A stretch of 52,603 bases of DNA from Comamonadaceae bacterium. Its GTDB lineage: Bacteria; Pseudomonadota; Gammaproteobacteria; Burkholderiales; Burkholderiaceae_C. Below, piece by piece: positions 17,346 through 26,832 of this stretch. The stretch lies in NCBI GenBank assembly GCA_947449025.1, contig CANFQF010000004.1:1-52603 (forward strand), written 5' to 3'. Position 1 is the first letter of the stretch; each line of letters opens with the position of its first letter. Made by a program: the position numbers and the translations under genes. The notes below the pieces were generated by a model. That model did not search any database and was not told where the DNA came from. It worked only from the letters and a program-made list of their open reading frames with translations.

Positions 17346-18148
17346 ACACGCCACTGCTGCAGGTCGAAAACCTGGTGCGCCATTACCCGCTGCCGCGCGA
17401 GCGCCTGCTGCAGCCACCGCCGGTGGTGCAGGCCCTGCGCGGGGTGAGCTTCGAGTTGCAGGCCGGGCGCAGCCTCGGCATCGTGGGCGAGTCCGGCTCG
17501 GGCAAGTCCACCCTGGCCCGCCTGGTGATGGCCCTGGACCGGCCCACCGCAGGCCGGGTGCTGCTGGACGGCCGCGACTTGCACACCCTGCCGCGCGAGG
17601 CCTTGCGCCGCGCCCGGCGCGACTTCCAGATGGTGTTTCAAGACCCCTACGGCTCTCTCGATCCGCGCCAGACGGTGGCGCGCATCGTGACCGAGCCACT
17701 GGCCGCCCAGGGGAAGCTGGATAAAGCCAGCCTGCGCCGGCAGGCCAGCGAGGTGATCGAGTCGGTGGGCCTGCGCGCCGGCGACCTGGACAAGTACCCG
17801 CACGAATTTTCTGGCGGCCAGCGCCAGCGCATTGCCATCGCACGGGCCCTGGTGACGCGTCCGCGCCTGATCGTGGCCGACGAGCCGGTGAGCGCGCTCG
17901 ACGTCTCGGTGCAGGCCCAGGTGCTGAACTTGATGCAGGACCTCCAGGCCCAATTCGGCGTGACCTACCTGTTGATCAGCCATGACCTGGCGGTGGTTCA
18001 CCACCTGTGCGACGAGGTGGTGGTGCTGTGGCAAGGCCAGATCGTCGAGCAGGGCCCGCCCGAGCAGTTGTTCACGGCCCCGCGACACCCCTACACCCGC
18101 CAGCTGCTGGAGGCCGTGCCTCGCGCAGAGCCGCCGGCGGCTTTATAG
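17342..18148 (+). CDS. Oligopeptide-type ABC transporter ATPase (DppF family)
   Basis: 268 residues. Walker A is GESGSGKS, the Q-loop region is [11 protein letters not shown], the signature is [12 protein letters not shown], and Walker B is [12 protein letters not shown]. It is shorter than DppF homologues that carry the C-terminal cysteine extension; here the chain ends soon after [11 protein letters not shown]. It forms the ATPase heterodimer with the preceding gene product, with which it overlaps by four bases. Confidence 0.94.
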   Translation: MNTPLLQVENLVRHYPLPRERLLQPPPVVQALRGVSFELQAGRSLGIVGESGSGKSTLARLVMALDRPTAGRVLLDGRDLHTLPREALRRARRDFQMVFQDPYGSLDPRQTVARIVTEPLAAQGKLDKASLRRQASEVIESVGLRAGDLDKYPHEFSGGQRQRIAIARALVTRPRLIVADEPVSALDVSVQAQVLNLMQDLQAQFGVTYLLISHDLAVVHHLCDEVVVLWQGQIVEQGPPEQLFTAPRHPYTRQLLEAVPRAEPPAAL

Positions 18149-18200
18149 TCAATAGTCAAGCTGGCCACCCCGGCCAAATTACCCAGAGGAGAGTGATCCC

Positions 18201-19697
18201 ATGAAGAGACGCAGCCTGCTCACCCAATCGGCCAGCCTGGCCGGCCTCGCCGCCATCGTCAGCCTGCCAGCCAGCGCCCTGGCCCAGAGCCGCAAGGACA
18301 GCATGACTCTGGGCATGGCCCTGGAGCCGCCGGGCCTGGACCCGACGGCCGGTGCTGCCTCCGCTATCGCCGAGATCACCCAGTACAACATTTACGAGAC
18401 GCTCACCAAGATCAACCCGGACGGCAGCGTGTCGCCGCTGCTGGCCGAAAGCTGGGAGATCTCGCCCGACATGCGGACCTATACCTTCCGTCTGCGCAAG
18501 GGCGTGAAGTTCCAGAACGGCGAGCCCTTCAACGCACAGACTGCCAAGTTCTCCTTCGTCCGCGCAGGCGCCGAAAAGTCCACCAACAAGGACAAGCGCA
18601 CCTTCGCCACGATGGAAGTCGTGCAGGCGGTGGACGACTACACCTTGGTCATCGTGAACAAGGAGCTGGACCCCGACTTCCTCTTCCTCATGGGCCAGGC
18701 GACCGCGATCATGGTCGAGCCCAAGAGCGCCGACAACAATGCGACCAAGCCAGTGGGCACCGGCCCCTTCACCCTGGACAACTGGGTCAAGGGCTCCTCG
18801 CTGAGCCTCAAGAAGTGGGATGGCTTTCGCAATGCGGCGGCGATCAAGCTCAAGCGGGCCAGCTTCCGCTTCATCGCGGACCCGGCGGCCCAGGTGGCCG
18901 CGCTGCTGGCCGGTGACATCGACGCCTTCCCGCGCGTGACCCCGCGCAGCGTCGCCCAGTTCAAGGACAACCCGCGCTACCAGGTGCAGGTCTCCGGCTC
19001 CCGCGCCAAGACCATCCTGGCGATCAACAACAAGAAAAAGCCCCTCGAAGATGTGCGGGTGCGGCGCGCCATTGCTGCCGCCATCGACCGCAAGGCCGTC
19101 ATCCAGGGCGCAGGCGACGGCTATGGCGCTCCCATCGGCAGCCACTATGTTCCCGGCTCGGTGGGCTATGTCGACACCACCGGCGTGAACCCCTACAACC
19201 CGGAAAAAGCCAAGGCCCTGCTCAAGGAGGCTGGCGTCACCAACCTCGAGCTGACCATCACCCTGCCCCCGCCGCCCTATGCACGCCAAGGTGGCGAGGT
19301 CATCGCCGCCATGCTGGCCAAGGTGGGTATCAACGCCAAACTGGTCAACGTCGAGTGGGCGCAGTGGCTGTCGGGCGTATACGGCAACAAGAACTACGAC
19401 CTGACCATCATCTCCCACGTCGAGCCCTTTGACCTGGGCAACTTCGCCAAGCCGGACTACTACTGGAACTACCAGTCGTCCAAGTTCAACGACCTGTATA
19501 CCAAGTACAAGAATTCCCCGCGCGCCCAAGACCGTATCAAGCTGCTGGCCGACATCCAGAAGCTTCTGGCCGAGGACTGCGTGCACGGCTTCCTGTACCA
19601 GCCGCAGTGGGTGACCGTCGCCAACAAGGGCGTGCGCGGGCTGTGGAAAGACATGCCGGTGTTCGTCAACGACCTGTCGACCATGGGTTGGGCCTGA
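18201..19697 (+). CDS. Periplasmic substrate-binding protein, ABC importer (SBP family 5)
   Basis: 498 residues. The N-terminus MKRRSLLTQSASLAGLAA followed by a hydrophobic stretch ending ASALAQ is a signal peptide; the twin arginine would also allow Tat export. The mature protein has the family 5 pattern: NIYETLTKINPDGSVSPLLAESWEI and TYTFRLRKGVKFQNGEPFNAQ near the N-terminus, then PVGTGPF, and VRRAIAAAIDRKAV in the second lobe. It captures substrate for the two-permease, two-ATPase importer encoded directly upstream. A strong GAGGAGAG ribosome-binding site and a small hairpin (TGGCC/GGCCA) lie in the 52-base gap before the start, which may raise expression of this gene over the rest. Confidence 0.94.
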   Translation: MKRRSLLTQSASLAGLAAIVSLPASALAQSRKDSMTLGMALEPPGLDPTAGAASAIAEITQYNIYETLTKINPDGSVSPLLAESWEISPDMRTYTFRLRKGVKFQNGEPFNAQTAKFSFVRAGAEKSTNKDKRTFATMEVVQAVDDYTLVIVNKELDPDFLFLMGQATAIMVEPKSADNNATKPVGTGPFTLDNWVKGSSLSLKKWDGFRNAAAIKLKRASFRFIADPAAQVAALLAGDIDAFPRVTPRSVAQFKDNPRYQVQVSGSRAKTILAINNKKKPLEDVRVRRAIAAAIDRKAVIQGAGDGYGAPIGSHYVPGSVGYVDTTGVNPYNPEKAKALLKEAGVTNLELTITLPPPPYARQGGEVIAAMLAKVGINAKLVNVEWAQWLSGVYGNKNYDLTIISHVEPFDLGNFAKPDYYWNYQSSKFNDLYTKYKNSPRAQDRIKLLADIQKLLAEDCVHGFLYQPQWVTVANKGVRGLWKDMPVFVNDLSTMGWA

Positions 19698-19724
19698 TCG
19701 GGCTCGCGCCTGTCTGTTGCACGC

Positions 19725-21137
19725 GTGACCGCCTTGCATGACCTCTCTGCCACCGCGATGGTGGCCGGTTACCGCGCGGGCACGCTCTCGCCGGTGGAGG
19801 TGATGCAGGCGGTTCTGGCGCATATCGGGCGCTGGGAGCCGCAGCTGCAGGCGCTGTACCTGCCCCGGCCCGAACAGGCCCTGGCCCAGGCGCGCGCGAG
19901 CGAGGCCCGCTGGCACGCCGGCCGGCCGCTGGGCCCGATCGACGGGGTGCCGCTCACCCTCAAAGAAAACATCGCCACCGAAGGCGACCCCATGCCCCTG
20001 GGCACCCGCGCGGTGGCCCTGACACCGCAGCCGGCCGACGCACCACCGGCGGCCCGGGTGCGCGAGAGCGGCGGCGTGCTGCTGGCCAAAACCACCATGC
20101 CGGACTACGGCATGCTGTCCTCGGGCCTGTCGAGCTTTCACCCGCTCACACGCAACCCCTGGGACCTGCGCATGAATCCGGGTGGCTCGAGCGCCGGCGG
20201 CGGCGCGGCAGCAGCGGCCGGCTACGGCCCGCTGCATGTGGGCACCGACATCGGTGGCTCGTTGCGCCTGCCGGCCAGCTGGTGCGGCATCTACAGCCTC
20301 AAGCCCAGCCTGGGCCGTATCCCGATCGATCCGCCTTACACCGGCCGGGTGGCTGGGCCCATGACGCGCAGCGTGGCAGACGCGGCCCTGTTCATGCAGG
20401 TGCTGTCCCGCCCCGACTGGCGCGACAGCATGAGCCTGCCCCCACAAGACATTGCCTGGCAGACTGCCGAGGCTGGCCCCGAACGTCTGAAGGGCCTGCG
20501 CATCGGCTTGTTGATGGAGGCCGGCTGCGGTATGCCGGTGGCACCCGAGGTGGCAGAGGCGGTGCAGGCGGCGGCACGACTATTCGAGCAAGCCGGTGCC
20601 CATGTGGTGCCGATGCGGCCCTTCATGACGCCCGCGCTGCTCGATGGCATGGACCACGCCTGGCGCATGCGCTCGAATGTGGACCTGCAGGCGCTCACGC
20701 CGGCCCAGCGCGAGAGCCTCCTGCCCTTCATCCGCACCTGGGCAGAAAGCGCCGCCGGCATGGATGGCCCTTCGGTGTTCCGCGCCTTCCACCAGTTTCA
20801 CCTGACCCGGGTGGCGGCGGTGCAGGCCTGCCAGCCCTACGACTACGTCCTCTCGCCAGTGGCGCCGGTCACCACCTTCCCGGCCGAATGGGCGATGCCG
20901 ACCAACGACCCGCTGCGGGCGATGGAACACATCGGCTTTACGGTGCCCTTCAACATGTCGGAGCAGCCGGCGGCCTCGATCAACTGCGGCTACACGCAGG
21001 CAGGGCACCCGATTGGCTTGCAGATCGTCGGCCAGCGCTTTGACGACCTGGGGGTGCTGCAGGTGTCGTCGGCCTTAGAGAAGATTCGCGGGCCGCAGCG
21101 GGCCTGGCCGCAGGCTCCCTTGCAGGCTCCGGCCTAA
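19725..21137 (+). CDS. Amidase (amidase-signature family)
   Basis: 470 residues starting at GTG (19725); there is no in-frame ATG before the conserved region. The catalytic triad of the amidase-signature family is present with exact family spacing: Lys80 (in PLTLKEN), Ser155 (in NPGGSSAGG) and the nucleophile Ser179 (in DIGGSLRLPASWCG), gaps of 75 and 24 residues. No signal peptide is seen, so it is cytoplasmic. It hydrolyses an amide to acid plus ammonia or amine. It starts 27 bases after the binding protein, the last gene of the transport unit, so it probably processes the imported compound. It is not GatA: there are no partner genes, and the C-terminus differs. Confidence 0.93.
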   Translation: MTALHDLSATAMVAGYRAGTLSPVEVMQAVLAHIGRWEPQLQALYLPRPEQALAQARASEARWHAGRPLGPIDGVPLTLKENIATEGDPMPLGTRAVALTPQPADAPPAARVRESGGVLLAKTTMPDYGMLSSGLSSFHPLTRNPWDLRMNPGGSSAGGGAAAAAGYGPLHVGTDIGGSLRLPASWCGIYSLKPSLGRIPIDPPYTGRVAGPMTRSVADAALFMQVLSRPDWRDSMSLPPQDIAWQTAEAGPERLKGLRIGLLMEAGCGMPVAPEVAEAVQAAARLFEQAGAHVVPMRPFMTPALLDGMDHAWRMRSNVDLQALTPAQRESLLPFIRTWAESAAGMDGPSVFRAFHQFHLTRVAAVQACQPYDYVLSPVAPVTTFPAEWAMPTNDPLRAMEHIGFTVPFNMSEQPAASINCGYTQAGHPIGLQIVGQRFDDLGVLQVSSALEKIRGPQRAWPQAPLQAPA

Positions 21138-21204
21138 CTTCAAACTAGGGGCCTGCATGTTGGCTTGCCTCACCTGCCAAGGAGCGAAGGTGGGCGCTCA
21201 AAAG

Positions 21205-21227
21205 AAACGGGCCGCGAGGCCCGTTTT
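21205..21227. terminator. Bidirectional intrinsic terminator
   Basis: AAACGGGCC, loop GCGA and GGCCCGTTT form a perfect 9-bp stem with A-rich and T-rich flanks, so it can stop transcription from both sides. It lies between the convergent amidase and coaD genes. Confidence 0.9.
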
Positions 21228-21235
21228 ACTTGGCG

Positions 21236-21748
21236 TCAGCCGCGCGCGGCGTGCACCTTGGCCATGAGCCGCTGCTGCACCTCGGGCGAGACGAATTTAT
21301 CGACCTCGCCGCCGAGCGTGGCGATCTCACGCACGAAGGTGGAGCTGATGAACTGGTACTTGTCGCCGGGAGTGAGAAAGACGGTCTCCACGTCCGGCAT
21401 CAGGCTGCGGTTCATGCCGGCAAGCTGGAATTCGTAATCGAAGTCGGTCACCGCGCGCAGGCCGCGCACCATGGCCTTGCCACCACGGGCGACAACGAAG
21501 TCGCGCATCAGGCCGGAGAAGCTCTCGACCTGTACCCTCGGGTAAGGCTTGACCGCCTCGCGCACCATGTCCATCCGCTCCTCGAGGCTGAACAGGGCCT
21601 TCTTGTGGTGACCGGCGGCCACCGCCACGATGAGGGTGTCAAAAAGCTGGGTGGCGCGGCGCACCACGTCCTCGTGCCCGAGGGTGATGGGGTCGAAGGT
21701 GCCGGGGTAAACGGCGATCACGGATTGGGCCACGGCGGTCTCCTGCAC
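21236..21748 (-). CDS. coaD: Phosphopantetheine adenylyltransferase
   Basis: 170 residues. The nucleotidyltransferase motif is YPGTFDPITLGHEDVVRRA, with T/HxGH-type active-site residues. KKALFSLEERMDMV, RGLRAVTDFDYEFQLAGMNR and the C-terminal ISSTFVREIA are conserved in CoaD. It transfers AMP to 4'-phosphopantetheine, the penultimate step of coenzyme A synthesis. The ATG at 21748 is used; the first few residues before SVIAVYPG are not conserved, and a GTG slightly further in is possible. It follows rsmD on the same strand by 24 bases, a pairing seen across Proteobacteria. Confidence 0.97.
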   Translation of the reverse strand: MQETAVAQSVIAVYPGTFDPITLGHEDVVRRATQLFDTLIVAVAAGHHKKALFSLEERMDMVREAVKPYPRVQVESFSGLMRDFVVARGGKAMVRGLRAVTDFDYEFQLAGMNRSLMPDVETVFLTPGDKYQFISSTFVREIATLGGEVDKFVSPEVQQRLMAKVHAARG

Positions 21749-21772
21749 GGGGGCTTGCTGATACGCGCCGGA

Positions 21773-22483
21773 TTATGGGGCCTGCGCTGCGGGGACTGAC
21801 TCGGCCGCCGGCCGCGCCACATCCACCCGCTCAAAGAGATGGGCGTGGACCGCGCCGGCCCGCAGATGCCGGCGCAGGGCCAGGCCGGGTGGCACCCGGT
21901 GGGCCGGGTCTGCATCGGGCGTGCCAGGCGCCGCATCTGCAGCAGTCCAGGGCGCAGACGCCTCCAGGTACAGCCAGCCGCCTGTGCGCAGGGCTGGCAG
22001 GGCGGCGACCAGCGCCGTGCGGTAAAGGTCGGCGTCAAAGGGCGGGTCGAGCAGCACCAGGTCCAGGCTGGCCGTCGCCTGCCGCTGCAACACCGAGATG
22101 CCGCTGGCGCGCGCCACCTGAACCACCGCCGCTGCGCCGGGCAGGCGCTGCACCACGGCGCTCAGGTCGCGGGCCTGGGCGGCGTCCTGTTCGACCAGGG
22201 TGACGCGGGCAGCGCCACGCGAGGCGGCTTCCAGGCCCAGGGCGCCCGTGCCAGCGAAGGCATCGAGCACCTGCCAGCCCGCCAGGTCCTGGCCCAGCCA
22301 GTTGAACAGGGTCTCACGCACCCGGTCCGGCGTGGGCCGAAGACCCGGCCGGTCGGCCACCGCCAGGCGGGTGCGCTTCCATTGCCCACCGATGATGCGA
22401 ACCTCGTGGGCCGCACGCCGGGTCGGCGCAGCCGCGCTGGTCGGCAAAGCGCGGGCAGGACGGCGGGAGGCGGGAGCGGCCAT
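21773..22483 (-). CDS. rsmD: 16S rRNA (guanine-966-N2)-methyltransferase RsmD
   Basis: 236 residues from the ATG at 22483, with a longer upstream frame available. A basic, Ala/Pro/Arg-rich N-terminus precedes EVRIIGGQWKR, the usual RsmD opening. RPTPDRVRETLFNWL is diagnostic. The SAM-binding loop is DAFAGTGALGLEAASRGA, and the catalytic motif is DLVLLDPPFD. It methylates G966 of 16S rRNA. It is co-directional with coaD and with the M16 protease genes upstream, so these may share a transcript. Confidence 0.95.
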   Translation of the reverse strand: MAAPASRRPARALPTSAAAPTRRAAHEVRIIGGQWKRTRLAVADRPGLRPTPDRVRETLFNWLGQDLAGWQVLDAFAGTGALGLEAASRGAARVTLVEQDAAQARDLSAVVQRLPGAAAVVQVARASGISVLQRQATASLDLVLLDPPFDADLYRTALVAALPALRTGGWLYLEASAPWTAADAAPGTPDADPAHRVPPGLALRRHLRAGAVHAHLFERVDVARPAAESVPAAQAP

Positions 22484-22539
22484 GGGCGCAGAGCTTAACG
22501 GCAAGCCATGGCGGCGTTCAGAGGCGGGACCTGCTTGCC

Positions 22540-24021
22540 TCAGGGCGCGGGCCGGGGCGCCGGAGGCGCCTGGGCAAGGCCGGACTGGGGCCCCACGATG
22601 ACCGTGACCATGCGGTCAGGCTGCACCTTGCGGGTGAAAGCGGCGCGTACCTGCTCGCGGGTGATGGCCTGCACCTCGGCGGTCCAGGTATCGAGGTAGT
22701 TCAGTGGCAGGTCGTTCCAAGCCATCGCCGCTACGTTGTCGAGCAATTTACGGTTGGAGTCGATCCGCAGCGCGAAGCCGCCCACCAGGTTGTCCTTGGC
22801 CGCCTGCAGTTCGGCATCGGTCGGCCCCTCGGCGACAAAGCGGGTCAACTCGGCGCGCACCACGTCGACCGCCTGCTGCACCTGGTCCGGCCGGGTCTGC
22901 AGACCGACAAAGTAGGTGCCTGCATGCAGACCGGCCACAAAGCTGCTGTAGACGCTGTAGGACAGTCCGCGCTTCTCGCGCACCTCCTGAGTCAGACGAG
23001 AGACGAAGCCGCCACCGCCCAGGGTGTAGTTGCCCACCATCAGGGGCAGGTAATCCGGATCGGCCCGGCGCAGGCCGGGTTGCCCGATCAGCACATGGGC
23101 CTGGGCCGAATCCAGGGGAATCCGGACCTCCACTGGCGCGGCCAGCGGCTTGACCTCGGGCACCGTAGGCAGCGCGGCGCACACGCCTTGGGCAGACTCC
23201 GGAAGGCGCGAGAGCAGCTCGGCGGCAATGCCATCCGCCTGGGCCCGGGTGACCGCGCCGACCAGGGTGATGCGGGCGCGGCAGGCGTGCAGGTGTCGGC
23301 CATGGAAATCGCGCATGTCCTGCGCCGTGATTCGGCGCAGGCTGGCCTCGGTCGACATATGGCCATAGGGGTGATCACCGAACACCGCCGGGTACCAGGC
23401 CCGGGACGCCAGCGTGGCCGGCCGGGTGAGCGATTCGCGCAGAGTGGCGATGCTGCGTGCCTGGTCGCGGGCCCACAGGTCGGCCGGGAAGGAGGGCTCG
23501 CCCAACTGGCGTGCTGCCAGTGCTACCGCGCGCGCCAGCAGGTCGGGCTCGGTGAGCGAGCGCAGGGTGGCCGACAGCCGGTCGTCGCCCGCGCCAATGC
23601 CAAAGTTGGCACCCAACTCGGTCCAGGCCTCGCTGATCGCGTTCTCGTCCATCGCGCCGTCATAACGGCCGTCGTAGCGGCCCGAAAAGCCAGCCCGGTT
23701 GGCGCTGGCGCCGCGCCGCGGGTCGCGCGGCAACAGGCCGTTGTCCATCATCGAGGTCATCGCGCTCACCAGCTCGATCTTGTCGGCCGGTGCACGGCGC
23801 TGGCCGGCGTCGAAATCGATCTGCACGTCGACCATGGGAATGGACGGGTTTTCGATCAGGTAGACACGCGCGCCGGAGGGCTGCACCCAGTGCTGGATCG
23901 GCAGGGTCGCCCGAGCCAGGGGCGCAAGGGCCAGTAACAACAGGGCCATCGCCGCCGGCACAAGGGCCTGCAGGCCGCGGGCGCATCGGCCCGCGCGGGA
24001 GATCAGAGGGAGACGGGGCAT
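22540..24021 (-). CDS. M16-family peptidase-like protein, non-catalytic partner
   Basis: 493 residues from the ATG at 24021. The longer frame adds 32 residues that are not signal-like. A signal peptide (ALVPAAMALLLLALAPLARA) sends it to the periplasm. The M16 fold is visible, but the HxxEH zinc site is missing where the active partner has it; here the stretch reads KIELVSAMTSMMDNG. The C-terminal half keeps the family YTLGGGGFVSRLTQEVREKRGLSYSVYS. In this family a catalytic and a zinc-less subunit pair up to enclose short peptides. It is encoded directly after its active partner, so they probably form a heterodimer. Confidence 0.92.
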   Translation of the reverse strand: MPRLPLISRAGRCARGLQALVPAAMALLLLALAPLARATLPIQHWVQPSGARVYLIENPSIPMVDVQIDFDAGQRRAPADKIELVSAMTSMMDNGLLPRDPRRGASANRAGFSGRYDGRYDGAMDENAISEAWTELGANFGIGAGDDRLSATLRSLTEPDLLARAVALAARQLGEPSFPADLWARDQARSIATLRESLTRPATLASRAWYPAVFGDHPYGHMSTEASLRRITAQDMRDFHGRHLHACRARITLVGAVTRAQADGIAAELLSRLPESAQGVCAALPTVPEVKPLAAPVEVRIPLDSAQAHVLIGQPGLRRADPDYLPLMVGNYTLGGGGFVSRLTQEVREKRGLSYSVYSSFVAGLHAGTYFVGLQTRPDQVQQAVDVVRAELTRFVAEGPTDAELQAAKDNLVGGFALRIDSNRKLLDNVAAMAWNDLPLNYLDTWTAEVQAITREQVRAAFTRKVQPDRMVTVIVGPQSGLAQAPPAPRPAP

Positions 24022-24058
24022 CGGGTTCTTCCTGGCAATGGTTTGCGGGCTGACCGGT

Positions 24059-25591
24059 TCAATGGCGCAGGCCGGCAGCCGGCGCAGCCCGCGGGCTGGC
24101 GCCGGCCTCACGGGCAACGGGCCGCAAAATGCCCACGGTCAGCGCGTCGTCGCCGAAGTAGCGCGATGCCACCGACTGCACCTGTGCCGGCGTGACAGCC
24201 TGCAAGCGGCGGATCAGGCGCTCGCCAAAGTCCAGCGGCAGCCCACTGATCCAGTAACGCCCCAACTCGTTGGCCTGGTTGAAGACCGCGTCGAGCTTGT
24301 AGATCTCGCTGGCCATCCACTGCGTCTTGATGCGCGCCAGTTCGGCCTCCGACACACCGTCTCGGGCCACACGGGCCACCTCGGCGCGCAAGGCGGCCAG
24401 AACCTGTTCGGGCGTCTTGCCCGCCGCCGGAACGCCAGAGAGCATGAACATCTGCGGACCGCGGCCCCACAGGCCATTGCCCGCGCTCGCGCTGTCGGCC
24501 ACACGATCGGGCCCCTGGGTCAGGCCACGATCGAGGCGCGCACCGGGGTAGCCATTGAGCACCGAGGCCAGCACCGCCAGCGCGAGGGCGTCGTCGTTGG
24601 CGGGCGTGTTGTCGTCCAGGGACGTCAGTCGCGGCACCTTGAAAGCCAGCGAAACCACCGACTGTTCGGCGGGCACCTTGACCTCGACCTGGCGCAGGCC
24701 CCGCTGCGGCGGTTCCTCGCTCGGCTTGCGCGCGGGGACCGGGGCAGGAGGGATCTGGCCGTAGGTCCGGCGCGCCAGGTCCAGCACCTGCGCAGGCTCC
24801 ACATCGCCGACCACCACCAGCGCGGCGTTGGCCGGCACGTACCAGCGCTTGAAGAAGGCGCGCGCGTCGTCGGGCGTCATGGCCTCCAGATCGGACATCC
24901 AGCCGACGATGGGGCGCCGGTAGGGGGCGGCCTGATAGGCGACCGCATTGAGCGCCTCGAACAGGCGGGCGCGGGGCGAATCTTCAGTACGCAGGCGACG
25001 CTCCTCCTTGACCACTTCGAGCTCGCGGCGAAACTCATCGTCGGGCCAGCGGTTGTTGGCAAATCGATCGGCCTCCAGCCGCATCACATCCTCCAACCGG
25101 TTGGACGGGATCTGCTGGTAGTAGCCGGTGAAGTCGCGGCCAGTGAAGGCGTTCTCGCGGCCGCCCAGGGCCGCCACACGGCGCGAGAACTCGCCGGCAG
25201 GCACAGCGGGCGTGCCACGGAACATCATGTGCTCGAGGACATGGGCCACACCGGTGGTGCCATCGACTTCGTCCATCGACCCGACCCGGACCCAAAGCAT
25301 GTGGACCGCAGTCGGCGCGCGCCGGTCCGGGCGGACGATCACGGTCAGTCCGTTGTCCAAGGTGTAACGATGAACGACAGGGCCGGGCGTGAGGGTGGCA
25401 GGCCCGGAGCCGGATGCCGCCGCAGCGGGCGCCGGTGTTACCGGAGGCTGCATGTGGGGCTGAAGGGGGGACTGCTGTTGGGACAGCGGCTGCGGCTGGG
25501 TTTGAGCCAGGGCAGGTCCGGTCGCGGCCAAGGCCAGGCCCAGCAGCCACGCCCCACACAGACCCGCTGCTCTCGTCGAATGGTGTTTCAT
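24059..25591 (-). CDS. M16-family zinc metallopeptidase, catalytic subunit
   Basis: 510 residues from the ATG at 25591 (MKHHSTRAAG). A signal peptide ends in GPALAQ, then a Gln/Pro/Ala-rich linker of about 60 residues leads to the catalytic domain. The inverted zinc motif HxxEH is present as HVLEH in GVAHVLEHMMFRGTP, with a downstream Glu in the ENAFTGRDFTGYYQ region. It degrades peptides in the periplasm, probably as a complex with the zinc-less protein encoded next. The start lies only 29 bases from the divergently transcribed ftsY. Confidence 0.94.
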   Translation of the reverse strand: MKHHSTRAAGLCGAWLLGLALAATGPALAQTQPQPLSQQQSPLQPHMQPPVTPAPAAAASGSGPATLTPGPVVHRYTLDNGLTVIVRPDRRAPTAVHMLWVRVGSMDEVDGTTGVAHVLEHMMFRGTPAVPAGEFSRRVAALGGRENAFTGRDFTGYYQQIPSNRLEDVMRLEADRFANNRWPDDEFRRELEVVKEERRLRTEDSPRARLFEALNAVAYQAAPYRRPIVGWMSDLEAMTPDDARAFFKRWYVPANAALVVVGDVEPAQVLDLARRTYGQIPPAPVPARKPSEEPPQRGLRQVEVKVPAEQSVVSLAFKVPRLTSLDDNTPANDDALALAVLASVLNGYPGARLDRGLTQGPDRVADSASAGNGLWGRGPQMFMLSGVPAAGKTPEQVLAALRAEVARVARDGVSEAELARIKTQWMASEIYKLDAVFNQANELGRYWISGLPLDFGERLIRRLQAVTPAQVQSVASRYFGDDALTVGILRPVAREAGASPRAAPAAGLRH

Positions 25592-25620
25592 AGAATCCTG
25601 TGAGTTACCCGAGCCCATCG

Positions 25621-26802
25621 ATGTTCAGCTTCTTCCGCAAAAAACCTCCAGCGCCCTCTGCGCTTGCGCAAACACCGGCGCAAACACCAGCGCAGCCCCC
25701 CGCAGCCACGGCACCCGCCGTGCCCGCGACGGGCGCAGCGGCCTCGGCAGGCCGGATCGGCAGCGCGCTGGGCCAGGCCCTGCAGGTGCCGCCAGCGACG
25801 GCCACACCCACCGAGTCTGCCACCGCCGGCGCCGCCGCTCGCAGCGGCTGGTTTGGCCGGCTGAGTGCCGGGCTGCGAAAGACCGGATCGAGCATCGGCC
25901 AGGTCTTCACCGGCACCCGCATCGACGAGGATCTGTACGAAGAACTCGAGTCCGCCCTGCTCATGGCCGACACCGGCGTGGCCGCCACCCAGTGGCTGCT
26001 GGACGAAGTCAGGCGCAAGGTAGCGTCCAGCGGCGCCAGCAACCCGGCGCAAGTTCGAAACATTCTGGCCGACCTGCTGGCGCAACTGCTGGCACCGCTA
26101 GAAAAGCCCTTGGTCATCGGCCAGCATTCACCCACGGTGATCATGGTCACCGGCGTCAATGGCGCCGGCAAGACCACTTCGATTGGCAAGCTCACACGGC
26201 ATATGGCCGATGCCGGCGCCACCGTGCTGCTGGCAGCGGCCGACACCTTCCGCGCCGCCGCCCGTGAGCAGCTGGCGGTCTGGGCCGAGCGCAACACCGT
26301 CGAGATCGTGAGCCAGGCCGGGGGCGACCCGGCGGCGGTGAGCTTTGACGCGGTGAGTGCCGGCCGCGCCCGCGGCAAGGACGTGGTCCTGGTTGACACT
26401 GCCGGCCGGCTGCCAACGCAGCTTCACCTGATGGAGGAGCTCAAAAAAATCAAGCGCACCATCGCCAAGGCCGGCGACGCGACCGGCACGCCGGGCTCCG
26501 TGCCGCCGCCGCATGAGGTTCTGCTGGTGATCGACGGCAACACGGGCCAGAACGCGCTGGCCCAGGTCAAGGCCTTCGACGCCGCCCTGGGTCTGACCGG
26601 CCTCATCGTCACCAAGCTCGACGGCACTGCCAAGGGCGGCGTGCTGGCCGCCATCGCGCAGTGGGGCCAGGAGCGCGCCAAGACGCAGCCGGGTACAGGC
26701 CCGGTGCCGGTTTACTTCATCGGCGTCGGCGAGAAGCTCGAGGACCTGGAAACCTTCAAGGCGCGGGAGTTCGCGCTGGCATTGCTGGGGCAGGACGGTT
26801 GA
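25621..26802 (+). CDS. ftsY: Signal recognition particle receptor FtsY
   Basis: 393 residues from the ATG at 25621; an in-frame GTG at 25600 is less likely. The N-terminus MFSFFRKKPPAP is the short amphipathic membrane-binding segment, followed by an Ala/Pro/Thr-rich linker (A domain). The NG domain has the GTPase P-loop GVNGAGKTTSIGKL, AADTFRAAA (G2), DTAGRLPTQ (G3) and TKLDGTAKGG (G4). It docks SRP-ribosome complexes at the inner membrane. A 6-bp hairpin (26814-26829) follows the stop but has no T-run. Confidence 0.97.
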   Translation: MFSFFRKKPPAPSALAQTPAQTPAQPPAATAPAVPATGAAASAGRIGSALGQALQVPPATATPTESATAGAAARSGWFGRLSAGLRKTGSSIGQVFTGTRIDEDLYEELESALLMADTGVAATQWLLDEVRRKVASSGASNPAQVRNILADLLAQLLAPLEKPLVIGQHSPTVIMVTGVNGAGKTTSIGKLTRHMADAGATVLLAAADTFRAAAREQLAVWAERNTVEIVSQAGGDPAAVSFDAVSAGRARGKDVVLVDTAGRLPTQLHLMEELKKIKRTIAKAGDATGTPGSVPPPHEVLLVIDGNTGQNALAQVKAFDAALGLTGLIVTKLDGTAKGGVLAAIAQWGQERAKTQPGTGPVPVYFIGVGEKLEDLETFKAREFALALLGQDG

Positions 26803-26832
26803 GCCTGGGCACACCGCCTTGACAGGCGGAGG

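Noticed and set aside
26814-26829. Hairpin after ftsY as an intrinsic terminator
   Set aside because: The stem is only 6 bp and there is no T-run after it.
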